Positions 25,001 through 39,100 of a stretch of 64,000 bases of DNA are shown piece after piece. The notes beneath the pieces were generated by a model. The model saw only the letters and a program-made list of their open reading frames with translations. It made no database searches and was not told the origin of the DNA. The stretch covers positions 1,178,001 through 1,242,000 of the forward strand of contig OZ059896.1 of NCBI GenBank assembly GCA_964057225.1, read 5' to 3'. Positions within the stretch are counted from its first letter, which is position 1, and each line of letters begins with the position of its first letter. The position numbers and the translations under genes are program-made. The DNA is from Auanema rhodensis. Taxonomy: Eukaryota > Nematoda > Chromadorea > Rhabditida > Rhabditidae.

Positions 25001-28000
25001 AAATTTTTCGAAAAAATTTTGTCAAAATGTTTTTGGAAGCAATTTTGAGTGTACATGGAAACTCAACATACACTAATGCATCATTTTTCAAACGATCATA
25101 ACTAATTTTTGTGATGAGCGTTTCTCCATGTAGTATAATGCATTCGATGCGGATTTTTAAGCTGCGTCGATCTGTGTTATCAGATTTGCACTAGCTTAAA
25201 AATGCACCGAGATATCAACTGATATAAGTTCACACTTATATCCTCGATTTTCACCCTGAAGAATTAATTTTTTCGTTGAATAACATTGTCCATCGTTTTT
25301 GCCTTGAAAGAAGGAATCTAAAAACATCTACTTTTTGCTAAATTATTTTGAAATTTTTCGAAAAAATTTTTGTCAAAATGTTTTTGGAAGCAATTTTGAG
25401 TGTACATGGAAACTCAACATACACTAATGCATCATTTTTCAAACGATCATAACTAATTTTTGTATTAAGCTTTTTTCAATGTAGTATAGTGCATTCGATG
25501 CGGATTTTTAAGCTGCGTCGATCTGTGTTATCAGATTTGCGCTAGCTTAAAAATGCACCGAGATATCAACTGATATAAGTTCACACTTATATCCTCGATT
25601 TTCACCCTGAAGAATTAATTTTTTCGTTGAATAACATTGTCCATCGTTTTTGCCTTGAAAGAAGGAATCTAAAAACATCTACTTTTTGCTAAATTATTTT
25701 GAAATTTTTTGAAAAAATTTTTGTCAAAATGTTTTTGGAAGCAATTTTGAGTGTACATGGAAACTCAACATACACTAATGCATCATTTTTCAAACGATCA
25801 TAACTAATTTTTGTGATGAGCGTTTCTCCATGTAGTATAATGCATTCGATGCGGTTTTTTAAGCTGCGTCGATCTGTGTTATCAGATTTGCGCTAGCTTA
25901 AAAATGCACCGAGATATTAACTGATATAAGTTCACACTTATATCCTCGATTTTCACCCTGAAGAATTAATTTTTTCGTTGAATAACATTGTCCATCGTTT
26001 TTGCCTCAAAAAAAGGAATTTAAAAACATCTACTTTTTGCGAAATTATTTTGAAATTTTTCGAAAAAATTTTGTCAAAATGTTTTTGGAAGCAATTTTGA
26101 GTGTACATGGAAACTCAACATACACTAATGCATCATTTTTCAAACGATCATAACTAATTTTTGTGATGAGCGTTTCTCCATGTAGTATAATGCATTCGAT
26201 GCGGATTTTTAAGCTGCGTCGATCTGTGTTATCAGATTTGCACTAGCTTAAAAATGCACCGAGATATCAACTGATATAAGTTCACACTTATATCCTCGAT
26301 TTTCACCCTGAAGAATTAATTTTTTCGTTGAATAACATTGTCCATCGTTTTTGCCTTGAAAGAAGGAATCTAAAAACATCTACTTTTTGCTAAATTATTT
26401 TGAAATTTTTCGAAAAAATTTTTGTCAAAATGTTTTTGGAAGCAATTTTGAGTGTACATGGAAACTCAACATACACTAATGCATCATTTTTCAAACGATC
26501 ATAACTAATTTTTGTGATGAGCGTTTCTCCATGTAGTATAATGCATTCGATGCGGATTTTTAAGCTGCGTCGATCTGTGTTATCAGATTTGCACTAGCTT
26601 AAAAATGCACCGAGATATTAACTGATATAAGTTCACACTTATATCCTCGATTTTCACCCTGAAGAATTAATTTTTTCGTTGAATAACATTGTCCATCGTT
26701 TTTGCCTTGAAAGAAGGAATCTAAAAACATCTACTTTTTGCTAAATTATTTTGAAATTTTTCGAAAAAATTTTTGTCAAAATGTTTTTGGAAGCAATTTT
26801 GAGTGTACATGGAAACTCAACATACACTAATGCATCATTTTTCAAACGATCATAACTAATTTTTGTATTAAGCTTTTCTTAATGTAGTATAGTGCATTCG
26901 ATGCGGACTTTTAAGCTGCGTCGATCTGTGTTATCAGATTTGCGCTAGCTTAAAAATGCACCGAGATATCAACTGATATAAGTTCACACTTATATCCTCG
27001 ATTTTCACCCTGAAGAATTAATTTTTTCGTTGAATAACATTGTCCATCGTTTTTGCCTTGAAAAAAGGAATCTAAAAACATCTACTTTTTGCTAAATTAT
27101 TTTGAAATTTTTCGAAAAAATTTTTGTCAAAATGTTTTTGGAAGCAATTTTGAGTGTACATGGAAACTCAACATACACTAATGTATCATTTTTCAAACGA
27201 TCATAACTAATTTTTGTATTGAGCGTTTCTTAATGTATTATAGTGCATTCGATGCGGATTTTTAAGCTGCTTCGATCTGTGTTATCAGATTTGCGCTAGC
27301 TTAAAAATGCACCGAGATATCAACTGATATAAGTTCACACTTATATCCTCGATTTTCACCCTGAAGAATTAATTTTTTCGTTGAATAACATTGTCCATCG
27401 TTTTTGCCTTGAAAAAAGGAATCTAAAAACATCTACTTTTTGCGAAATTATTTTGAAATTTTTCGAAAAAATTTTGTCAAAATGTTTTTGGAAGCAATTT
27501 TGAGTGTACATGGAAACTCAACATACACTAATGCATCATTTTTCAAACGATCATAACTAATTTTTGTGATGAGCGTTTCTCCATGTAGTATAATGCATTC
27601 GATGCGGATTTTTAAGCTGCGTCGATCTGTGTTATCAGATTTGCACTAGCTTAAAAATGCACCGAGATATTAACTGATATAAGTTCACACTTATATCCTC
27701 GATTTTCACCCTGAAGAATTAATTTTTTCGTTGAATAACATTGTCCATCGTTTTTGCCTTGAAAGAAGGAATCTAAAAACATCTACTTTTTGCTAAATTA
27801 TTTTGAAATTTTTCGAAAAAATTTTTGTCAAAATGTTTTTGGAAGCAATTTTGAGTGTACATGGAAACTCAACATACACTAATGCATCATTTTTCAAACG
27901 ATCATAACTAATTTTTGTATTAAGCTTTTCTTAATGTAGTATAGTGCATTCGATGCGGACTTTTAAGCTGCGTCGATCTGTGTTATCAGATTTGCGCTAG

Positions 28001-30150
28001 CTTAAAAATGCACCGAGATATCAACTGATATAAGTTCACACTTATATCCTCGATTTTCACCCTGAAGAATTAATTTTTTCGTTGAATAACATTGTCCATC
28101 GTTTTTGCCTTGAAAAAAGGAATCTAAAAACATCTACTTTTTGCTAAATTATTTTGAAATTTTTCGAAAAAATTTTTGTCAAAATGTTTTTGGAAGCAAT
28201 TTTGAGTGTACATGGAAACTCAACATACACTAATGTATCATTTTTCAAACAATCATAACTAATTTTTGTATTAAGCGTTTCTTAATGTATTATAGTGCAT
28301 TCGATGCGGATTTTTAAGCTGCTTCGATCTGTGTTATCAGATTTGCGCTAGCTTAAAAATGCACCGAGATATCAACTGATATAAGTTCACACTTATATCC
28401 TCGATTTTCACCCTGAAGAATTAATTTTTTCGTTGAATAACATTGTCCATCGTTTTTGCCTTGAAAAAAGGAATCTAAAAACATCTACTTTTTGCGAAAT
28501 TATTTTGAAATTTTTCGAAAAAATTTTGTCAAAATGTTTTTGGAAGCAATTTTGAGTGTACATGGAAACTCAACATACACTAATGCATCATTTTTCAAAC
28601 GATCATAACTAATTTTTGTGATGAGCGTTTCTCCATGTAGTATAATGCATTCGATGCGGATTTTTAAGCTGCGTCGATCTGTGTTATCAGATTTGCACTA
28701 GCTTAAAAATGCACCGAGATATCAACTGATATAAGTTCACACTTATATCCTCGATTTTCACCCTGAAGAATTAATTTTTTCGTTGAATAACATTGTCCAT
28801 CGTTTTTGCCTTGAAAGAAGGAATCTAAAAACATCTACTTTTTGCTAAATTATTTTGAAATTTTTCGAAAAAATTTTTGTCAAAATGTTTTTGGAAGCAA
28901 TTTTGAGTGTACATGGAAACTCAACATACACTAATGCATCATTTTTCAAACGATCATAACTAATTTTTGTGATGAGCGTTTCTCCATGTAGTATAATGCA
29001 TTCGATGCGGTTTTTTAAGCTGCGTCGATCTGTGTTATCAGATTTGCGCTAGCTTAAAAATGCACCGAGATATTAACTGATATAAGTTCACACTTATATC
29101 CTCGATTTTCACCCTGAAGAATTAATTTTTTCGTTGAATAACATTGTCCATCGTTTTTGCCTCAAAAAAAGGAATTTAAAAACATCTACTTTTTGCGAAA
29201 TTATTTTGAAATTTTTCGAAAAAATTTTGTCAAAATGTTTTTGGAAGCAATTTTGAGTGTACATGGAAACTCAACATACACTAATGCATCATTTTTCAAA
29301 CGATCATAACTAATTTTTGTGATGAGCGTTTCTCCATGTAGTATAATGCATTCGATGCGGATTTTTAAGCTGCGTCGATCTGTGTTATCAGATTTGCACT
29401 AGCTTAAAAATGCACCGAGATATCAACTGATATAAGTTCACACTTATATCCTCGATTTTCACCCTGAAGAATTAATTTTTTCGTTGAATAACATTGTCCA
29501 TCGTTTTTGCCTTGAAAGAAGGAATCTAAAAACATCTACTTTTTGCTAAATTATTTTGAAATTTTTCGAAAAAATTTTTGTCAAAATGTTTTTGGAAGCA
29601 ATTTTGAGTGTACATGGAAACTCAACATACACTAATGCATCATTTTTCAAACGATCATAACTAATTTTTGTGATGAGCGTTTCTCCATGTAGTATAATGC
29701 ATTCGATGCGGATTTTTAAGCTGCGTCGATCTGTGTTATCAGATTTGCACTAGCTTAAAAATGCACCGAGATATTAACTGATATAAGTTCACACTTATAT
29801 CCTCGATTTTCACCCTGAAGAATTAATTTTTTCGTTGAATAACATTGTCCATCGTTTTTGCCTTGAAAGAAGGAATCTAAAAACATCTACTTTTTGCTAA
29901 ATTATTTTGAAATTTTTCGAAAAAATTTTTGTCAAAATGTTTTTGGAAGCAATTTTGAGTGTACATGGAAACTCAACATACACTAATGCATCATTTTTCA
30001 AACGATCATAACTAATTTTTGTATTAAGCTTTTCTTAATGTAGTATAGTGCATTCGATGCGGACTTTTAAGCTGCGTCGATCTGTGTTATCAGATTTGCG
30101 CTAGCTTAAAAATGCACCGAGATATCAACTGATATAAGTTCACACTTATA
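25000..30150 (+). repeat. GCACTAG-marked block with 3-unit and 9-unit periods
   Basis: The variant TTTGCACTAG (others TTTGCGCTAG) has its GCAC at 25188, 26240, 26591, 27643, 28695, 29396 and 29747. Spacings include 1,052 bp (3 units; 25188 to 26240, 26591 to 27643 to 28695) and 3,156 bp (9 units; 26240 to 29396, 26591 to 29747). CTAATGTATC at 27183, 28235 and 30339 (GTATC coordinates) shows the same three-unit step once. The change is a CpG to CpA transition and removes the GCTAGC site. Confidence 0.7.
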
Positions 30151-32230
30151 TCCTCGATTTTCACCCTGAAGAATTAATTTTTTCGTTGAATAACATTGTC
30201 CATCGTTTTTGCCTTGAAAAAAGGAATCTAAAAACATCTACTTTTTGCTAAATTATTTTGAAATTTTTCGAAAAAATTTTTGTCAAAATGTTTTTGGAAG
30301 CAATTTTGAGTGTACATGGAAACTCAACATACACTAATGTATCATTTTTCAAACAATCATAACTAATTTTTGTATTAAGCTTTCCTCAATGTAATATAGT
30401 GCATTCGATGCGGATTTTTAAGCTGCGTCGATCTGTGTTATCAGATTTGCGCTAGCTTAAAAATGCACCGAGATATCAACTGATATAAGTTCACACTTAT
30501 ATCCTCGATTTTCACCCTGAAGAATTAATTTTTTCGTTGAATAACATTGTCCATCGTTTTTGCCTTGAAAAAAGGAATCTAAAAACATCTACTTTTTGCT
30601 AAATTATTTTGAAATTTTTCGAAAAAATTTTTGTCAAAATGTTTTTGGAAGCAATTTTGAGTGTACATGGAAACTCAACATACACTAATGCATCATTTTT
30701 CAAACGATCATAACTAATTTTTGTATTGAGCGTTTCTTAATGTATTATAGTGCATTCGATGCGGATTTTTAAGCTGCTTCGATCTGTGTTATCAGATTTG
30801 CGCTAGCTTAAAAATGCACCGAGATATCAACTGATATAAGTTCACACTTATATCCTCGATTTTCACCCTGAAGAATTAATTTTTTCGTTGAATAACATTG
30901 TCCATCGTTTTTGCCTCGAAAAAAGGAATCTAAAAACATCTACTTTTTGCTAAATTATTTTGAAATTTTTCGAAAAAATTTTTGTCAAAATGTTTTTGGA
31001 AGCAATTTTGAGTGTACATGGAAACTCAACATACACTAATGCATCATTTTTCAAACGATCATAACTAATTTTTGTATTAAGCTTTTCTTAATGTAGTATA
31101 GTGCATTCGATGCGGACTTTTAAGCTGCGTCGATCTATGTTATCAGATTTGCGCTAGCTTAAAAATGCACCGAGATATTAACTGATATAAGTTCACACTT
31201 ATATCCTCGATTTTCACCCTGAAGAATTAATTTTTTCGTTCAATAACATTGTCCATCGTTTTTGCCTCAAAAAAAGGAATCTAAAAACATCTACTTTTTG
31301 CGAAATTATTTTGAAATTTTTCGAAAAAATTTTGTCAAAATGTTTTTGGAAGCAATGTTGAGTGTACATGGAAACTCAACATACACTAATGCATCATTTT
31401 TCAAACGATCATAACTAATTTTTGTGATGAGCGTTTCTCCATGTAGTATAATGCATTCGATGCGGATTTTTAAGCTGCGTCGATCTGTGTTATCAGATTT
31501 GCGCTAGCTTAAAAATGCACCGAGATATCAACTGATATAAGTTCACACTTATATCCTCGATTTTCACCCTGAAGAATTAATTTTTTCGTTGAATAACATT
31601 GTCCATCGTTTTTGCCTTGAAAGAAGGAATCTAAAAACATCTACTTTTTGCTAAATTATTTTGAAATTTTTCGAAAAAATTTTTGTCAAAATGTTTTTGG
31701 AAGCAATTTTGAGTGTACATGGAAACTCAACATACACTAATGCATCATTTTTCAAACGATCATAACTAATTTTTGTATTAAGCTTTTCTTAATGTAGTAT
31801 AGTGCATTCGATGCGGACTTTTAAGCTGCGTCGATCTATGTTATCAGATTTGCGCTAGCTTAAAAATGCACCGAGATATTAACTGATATAAGTTCACACT
31901 TATATCCTCGATTTTCACCCTGAAGAATTAATTTTTTCGTTGAATAACATTGTCCTTCGTTTTTGCCTCAAAAAAAGGAATCTAAAAACATCTACTTTTT
32001 GCGAAATTATTTTGAAATTTTTCGAAAAAATTTTGTCAAAATGTTTTTGGAAGCAATGTTGAGTGTACATGGAAACTCAACATACACTAATGCATCATTT
32101 TTCAAACGATCATAACTAATTTTTGTGATGAGCGTTTCTCCATGTAGTATAATGCATTCGATGCGGATTTTTAAGCTGCGTCGATCTGTGTTATCAGATT
32201 TGCGCTAGCTTAAAAATGCACCGAGATATT
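29830..32230 (+). repeat. Dispersed duplication, copy 2 (partner at about 10900-13300)
   Basis: Carries the four markers of copy 1 at +18,928 bp, in the same order. A private change, GTTCAATAAC for GTTGAATAAC near 31239, separates it from copy 1. After about 32.25 kb one unit is missing or exchanged relative to copy 1. Later shared markers (TGTCCTTCG at 32652, GGAAATTCAAC at 33824) fall at offsets of 18,578-18,579, one unit less. Confidence 0.7.
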
Positions 32231-32659
32231 AACTGATATAAGTTCACACTTATATCCTCGATTTTCACCCTGAAGAATTAATTTTTTCGTTGAATAACAT
32301 TGTCCATCGTTTTTGCCTTGAAAGAAGGAATCTAAAAACATCTACTTTTTGCTAAATTATTTTGAAATTTTTCGAAAAAATTTTTGTCAAAATGTTTTTG
32401 GAAGCAATTTTGAGTGTACATGGAAACTCAACATACACTAATGCATCATTTTTCAAACGATCATAACTAATTTTTGTATTAAGCTTTTCTTAATGTAGTA
32501 TAGTGCATTCGATGCGGACTTTTAAGCTGCGTCGATTTATGTTATCAGATTTGCGCTAGCTTAAAAATGCACCGAGATATTAACTGATATAAGTTCACAC
32601 TTATATCCTCGATTTTCACCCTGAAGAATTAATTTTTTCGTTGAATAACATTGTCCTTC

Positions 32660-35600
32660 GTTTTTGCCTCAAAAAAAGGAATCTAAAAACATCTACTTTT
32701 TGCGAAATTATTTTGAAATTTTTCGAAAAAATTTTGTCAAAATGTTTTTGGAAGCAATGTTGAGTGTACATGGAAACTCAACATACACTAATGCATCATT
32801 TTTCAAACGATCATAACTAATTTTTGTGATGAGCGTTTCTCAATGTAGTATAGTGCATTCGATGCGGACTTTTAAGCTGCGTCGATCTGTGTTATCAGAT
32901 TTGCGCTAGCTTAAAAATGCACCGAGATATTAACTGATATAAGTTCACACTTATATCCTCGATTTTCCCCCTGAAGAATTAATTTTTTCGTTGAATAACA
33001 TTGTCCATCGTTTTTGCCTTGAAAGAAGGAATCTAAAAACATCTACTTTTTGCTAAATTATTTTGAAATTTTTCGAAAAAATTTTTGTCAAAATGTTTTT
33101 GGAAGCAATGTTGAGTGTACATGGAAACTCAACATACACTAATGCATCATTTTTCAAACGATCATAACTAATTTTTGTGATGAGCGTTTCTCCATGTAGT
33201 ATAATGCATTCGATGCGGATTTTTAAGCTGCGTCGATCTGTGTTATCAGATTTGCGCTAGCTTAAAAATGCACCGAGATATTAACTGATATAAGTTCACA
33301 CTTATATCCTCGATTTTCACCCTGAAGAATTAATTTTTTCGTTGAATAACATTGTCCATCGTTTTTGCCTCAAAAAAAGGAATCTAAAAACATCTACTTT
33401 TTGCGAAATTATTTTGAAATTTTTCGAAAAAATTTTGTCAAAATGTTTTTGGAAGCAATGTTGAGTGTACATGGAAACTCAACATACACTAATGCATCAT
33501 TTTTCAAACGATCATAACTAATTTTTGTGATGAGCGTTTCTCCATGTAGTATAATGCATTCGATGCGGATTTTTAAGCTGCGTCGATCTGTGTTATCAGA
33601 TTTGCGCTAGCTTAAAAATGCACCGAGATATCAACTGATATAAGTTCACACTTATATCCTCGATTTTCACCCTGAAGAATTAATTTTTTCGTTGAATAAC
33701 ATTGTCCATCGTTTTTGCCTTGAAAGAAGGAATCTAAAAACATCTACTTTTTGCTAAATTATTTTGAAATTTTTCGAAAAAATTTTTGTCAAAATGTTTT
33801 TGGAAGCAATTTTGAGTGTACATGGAAATTCAACATACACTAATGCATCATTTTTCAAACGATCATAACTAATTTTTGTATTAAGCTTTTCTTAATGTAG
33901 TATAGTGCATTCGATGCGGACTTTTAAGCTGCGTCGATCTATGTTATCAGATTTGCGCTAGCTTAAAAATGCACCGAGATATTAACTGATATAAGTTCAC
34001 ACTTATATCCTCGATTTTCACCCTGAAGAATTAATTTTTTCGTTGAATAACATTGTCCATCGTTTTTGCCTCAAAAAAAGGAATCTAAAAACATCTACTT
34101 TTTGCGAAATTATTTTGAAATTTTTCGAAAAAATTTTGTCAAAATGTTTTTGGAAGCAATGTTGAGTGTACATGGAAACTCAACATACACTAATGCATCA
34201 TTTTTCAAACGATCATAACTAATTTTTGTGATGAGCGTTTCTCAATGTAGTATAGTGCATTCGATGCGGACTTTTAAGCTGCGTCGATCTGTGTTATCAG
34301 ATTTGCGCTAGCTTAAAAATGCACCGAGATATTAACTGATATAAGTTCACACTTATATCCTCGATTTTCCCCCTGAAGAATTAATTTTTTCGTTGAATAA
34401 CATTGTCCATCGTTTTTGCCTTGAAAGAAGGAATCTAAAAACATCTACTTTTTGCTAAATTATTTTGAAATTTTTCGAAAAAATTTTTGTCAAAATGTTT
34501 TTGGAAGCAATGTTGAGTGTACATGGAAACTCAACATACACTAATGCATCATTTTTCAAACGATCATAACTAATTTTTGTGATGAGCGTTTCTCCATGTA
34601 GTATAATGCATTCGATGCGGATTTTTAAGCTGCGTCGATCTGTGTTATCAGATTTGCGCTAGCTTAAAAATGCACCGAGATATTAACTGATATAAGTTCA
34701 CACTTATATCCTCGATTTTCACCCTGAAGAATTAATTTTTTCGTTGAATAACATTGTCCATCGTTTTTGCCTCAAAAAAAGGAATCTAAAAACATCTACT
34801 TTTTGCGAAATTATTTTGAAATTTTTCGAAAAAATTTTGTCAAAATGTTTTTGGAAGCAATGTTGAGTGTACATGGAAACTCAACATACACTAATGCATC
34901 ATTTTTCAAACGATCATAACTAATTTTTGTGATGAGCGTTTCTCCATGTAGTATAATGCATTCGATGCGGATTTTTAAGCTGCGTCGATCTGTGTTATCA
35001 GATTTGCGCTAGCTTAAAAATGCACCGAGATATCAACTGATATAAGTTCACACTTATATCCTCGATTTTCACCCTGAAGAATTAATTTTTTCGTTGAATA
35101 ACATTGTCCATCGTTTTTGCCTTGAAAGAAGGAATCTAAAAACATCTACTTTTTGCTAAATTATTTTGAAATTTTTCGAAAAAATTTTTGTCAAAATGTT
35201 TTTGGAAGCAATTTTGAGTGTACATGGAAATTCAACATACACTAATGCATCATTTTTCAAACGATCATAACTAATTTTTGTATTAAGCTTTTCTTAATGT
35301 AGTATAGTGCATTCGATGCGGACTTTTAAGCTGCGTCGATCTATGTTATCAGATTTGCGCTAGCTTAAAAATGCACCGAGATATTAACTGATATAAGTTC
35401 ACACTTATATCCTCGATTTTCACCCTGAAGAATTAATTTTTTCGTTGAATAACATTGTCCATCGTTTTTGCCTCAAAAAAAGGAATCTAAAAACATCTAC
35501 TTTTTGCGAAATTATTTTGAAATTTTTCGAAAAAATTTTGTCAAAATGTTTTTGGAAGCAATGTTGAGTGTACATGGAAACTCAACATACACTAATGCAT
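32660..35600 (+). repeat. Four-unit higher-order repeat (1,402 bp), two copies
   Basis: The recombinant junction GAGCGTTTCTCAATG occurs at 32831 and 34233. GATTTTCCCCCTG occurs near 32961 and 34363. GGAAATTCAAC occurs at 33824 and 35226. All are 1,402 bp apart, i.e. four units. Beyond about 35.6 kb the corresponding position returns to GAGCGTTTCTCCATG, so there are only two copies. Confidence 0.75.
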
Positions 35601-36053
35601 CATTTTTCAAACGATCATAACTAATTTTTGTGATGAGCGTTTCTCCATGTAGTATAATGCATTCGATGCGGATTTTTAAGCTGCGTCGATCTGTGTTATC
35701 AGATTTGCGCTAGCTTAAAAATGCACCGAGATATTAACTGATATAAGTTCACACTTATATCCTCGATTTTCACCCTGAAGAATTAATTTTTTCGTTGAAT
35801 AACATTGTCCATCGTTTTTGCCTCAAAAAAAGGAATTTAAAAACATCTACTTTTTGCGAAATTATTTTGAAATTTTTCGAAAAAATTTTGTCAAAATGTT
35901 TTTGGAAGCAATGTTGAGTGTACATGGAAACTCAACATACACTAATGCATCATTTTTCAAACGATCATAACTAATTTTTGTGATGAGCGTTTCTCCATGT
36001 AGTATAGTGCATTCGATGCGGATTTTTAAGCTGCGTCGATCTGTGTTATCAGA

Positions 36054-36066
36054 TTTGAGTTAACTT
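36054..36066 (+). repeat. Unit with three clustered changes in the dyad 1 arm
   Basis: Reads TTTGAGTTAACTTAA where nearly all other units read TTTGCGCTAGCTTAA: three substitutions within about seven bases. The change removes the GCTAGC site and the CGC that faces GCG, and weakens the outer stem of dyad 1. The rest of the unit is normal. Confidence 0.7.
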
Positions 36067-36199
36067 AAAAATGCACCGAGATATTAACTGATATAAGTTC
36101 ACACTTATATCCTCGATTTTCCCCCTGAAGAATTAATTTTTTCGTTGAATAACATTGTCCATCGTTTTTGCCTTGAAAGAAGGAATCTAAAAACATCTA

Positions 36200-39100
36200 C
36201 TTTTTGCTAAATTATTTTGAAATTTTTCGAAAAAATTTTTGTCAAAATGTTTTTGGAAGCAATGTTGAGTGTACATGGAAACTCAACATACACTAATGCA
36301 TCATTTTTCAAACGATCATAACTAATTTTTGTGATGAGCGTTTCTCCATGTAGTATAATGCATTCGATGCGGATTTTTAAGCTGCGTCGATCTGTGTTAT
36401 CAGATTTGCGCTAGCTTAAAAATGCACCGAGATATTAACTGATATAAGTTCACACTTATATCCTCGATTTTCACCCTGAAGAATTAATTTTTTCGTTGAA
36501 TAACATTGTCCATCGTTTTTGCCTCAAAAAAAGGAATTTAAAAACATCTACTTTTTGCGAAATTATTTTGAAATTTTTCGAAAAAATTTTGTCAAAATGT
36601 TTTTGGAAGCAATGTTGAGTGTACATGGAAACTCAACATACAGTAATGCATCATTTTTCAAACGATCATAACTAATTTTTGTGATGAGCGTTTCTCCATG
36701 TAGTATAATGCATTCGATGCGGATTTTTAAGCTGCGTCGATCTGTGTTATCAGATTTGCGCCAGCTTAAAAATGCACCGAGATATCAACTGATATAAGTT
36801 CACACTTATATCCTCGATTTTCACCCTGAAGAATTAATTTTTTCGTTGAATAACATTGTCCATCGTTTTTGCCTTGAAAGAAGGAATCTAAAAACATCTA
36901 CTTTTTGCTAAATTATTTTGAAATTTTTCGAAAAAATTTTTGTCAAAATGTTTTTGGAAGCAATTTTGAGTGTACATGGAAACTCAACATACACTAATGC
37001 ATCATTTTTCAAACGATCATAACTAATTTTTGTATTAAGCTTTTCTCAATGTAATATAGTGCATTCGATGCGGTTTTTTAAGCTGCGTCGATCTGTGTTA
37101 TCAGATTTGCGCTAGCTTAAAAATGCACCGAGATATTAACTGATATAAGTTCACACTTATATCCTCGATTTTCACCCTGAAGAATTAATTTTTTCGTTGA
37201 ATAACATTGTCCATCGTTTTTGCCTCAAAAAAAGGAATCTAAAAACATCTACTTTTTGCGAAATTATTTTGAAATTTTTTGAAAAAATTTTGTCAAAATG
37301 TTTTTGGAAGCAATGTTGAGTGTACATGGAAACTCAACATACACTAATGCATCATTTTTCAAACGATCATAACTAATTTTTGTGATGAGCGTTTCTCCAT
37401 GTAGTATAATGCATTCGATGCGGATTTTTAAGCTGCGTCGATCTGTGTTATCAGATTTGCGCTAGCTTAAAAATGCACCGAGATATCAACTGATATAAGT
37501 TCACACTTATATCCTCGATTTTCACCCTGAAGAATTAATTTTTTCGTTGAATAACATTGTCCATCGTTTTTGCCTCAAAAAAAGGAATCTAAAAACATCT
37601 ACTTTTTGCTAAATTATTTTGAAATTTTTCGAAAAAATTTTTGTCAAAATGTTTTTGGAAGCAATTTTGAGTGTACATGGAAACTCAACATACACTAATG
37701 CATCATTTTTCAAACGATCATAACTAATTTTTGTATTAAGCTTTTCTCAATGTAGTATAGTGCATTCGATGCGGACTTTTAAGCTGCGTCGATCTGTGTT
37801 ATCAGATTTGCGCTAGCTTAAAAATGCACCGAGATATTAACTGATATAAGTTCACACTTATATCCTCGATTTTCACCCTGAAGAATTAATTTTTTCGTTG
37901 AATAACATTGTCCATCGTTTTTGCCTTGAAAGAAGGAATCTAAAAACATCTACTTTTTGCTAAATTATTTTGAAATTTTTCGAAAAAATTTTTGTCAAAA
38001 TGTTTTTGGAAGCAATTTTGAGTGTACATGGAAACTCAACATACACTAATGCATCATTTTTCAAACGATCATAACTAATTTTTGTATTAAGCTTTTCTCA
38101 ATGTCATATAGTGCATTCGATGCGGTTTTTTAAGCTGCGTCGATCTGTGTTATCAGATTTGCGCTAGCTTAAAAATGCACCGAGATATTAACTGATATAA
38201 GTTCACACTTATATCCTCGATTTTCACCCTGAAGAATTAATTTTTTCGTTGAATAACATTGTCCATCGTTTTTGCCTCAAAAAAAGGAATCTAAAAACAT
38301 CTACTTTTTGCGAAATTATTTTGAAATTTTTCGAAAAAATTTTGTCAAAATGTTTTTGGAAGCAATGTTGAGTGTACATGGAAACTCAACATACACTAAT
38401 GCATCATTTTTCAAACGATCATAACTAATTTTTGTGATGAGCGTTTCTCCATGTAGTATAATGCATTCGATGCGGATTTTTAAGCTGCGTCGATCTGTGT
38501 TATCAGATTTGCGCTAGCTTAAAAATGCACCGAGATATTAACTGATATAAGTTCACACTTATATCCTCGATTTTCACCCTGAAGAATTAATTTTTTCGTT
38601 GAATAACATTGTCCATCGTTTTTGCCTTGAAAGAAGGAATCTAAAAACATCTACTTTTTGCTAAATTATTTTGAAATTTTTCGAAAAAATTTTTGTCAAA
38701 ATGTTTTTGGAAGCAATTTTGAGTGTACATGGAAACTCAACATACACTAATGCATCATTTTTCAAACGATCATAACTAATTTTTGTGATGAGCGTTTCTC
38801 CATGTAGTATAATGCATTCGATGCGGATTTTTAAGCTGCGTCGATCTGTGTTATCAGATTTGCGCTAGCTTAAAAATGCACCGAGATATTAACTGATATA
38901 AGTTCACACTTATATCCTCGATTTTCACCCTGAAGAATTAATTTTTTCGTTGAATAACATTGTCCATCGTTTTTGCCTTGAAAGAAGGAATCTAAAAACA
39001 TCTACTTTTTGCTAAATTATTTTGAAATTTTTCGAAAAAATTTTTGTCAAAATGTTTTTGGAAGCAATTTTGAGTGTACATGGAAACTCAACATACACTA

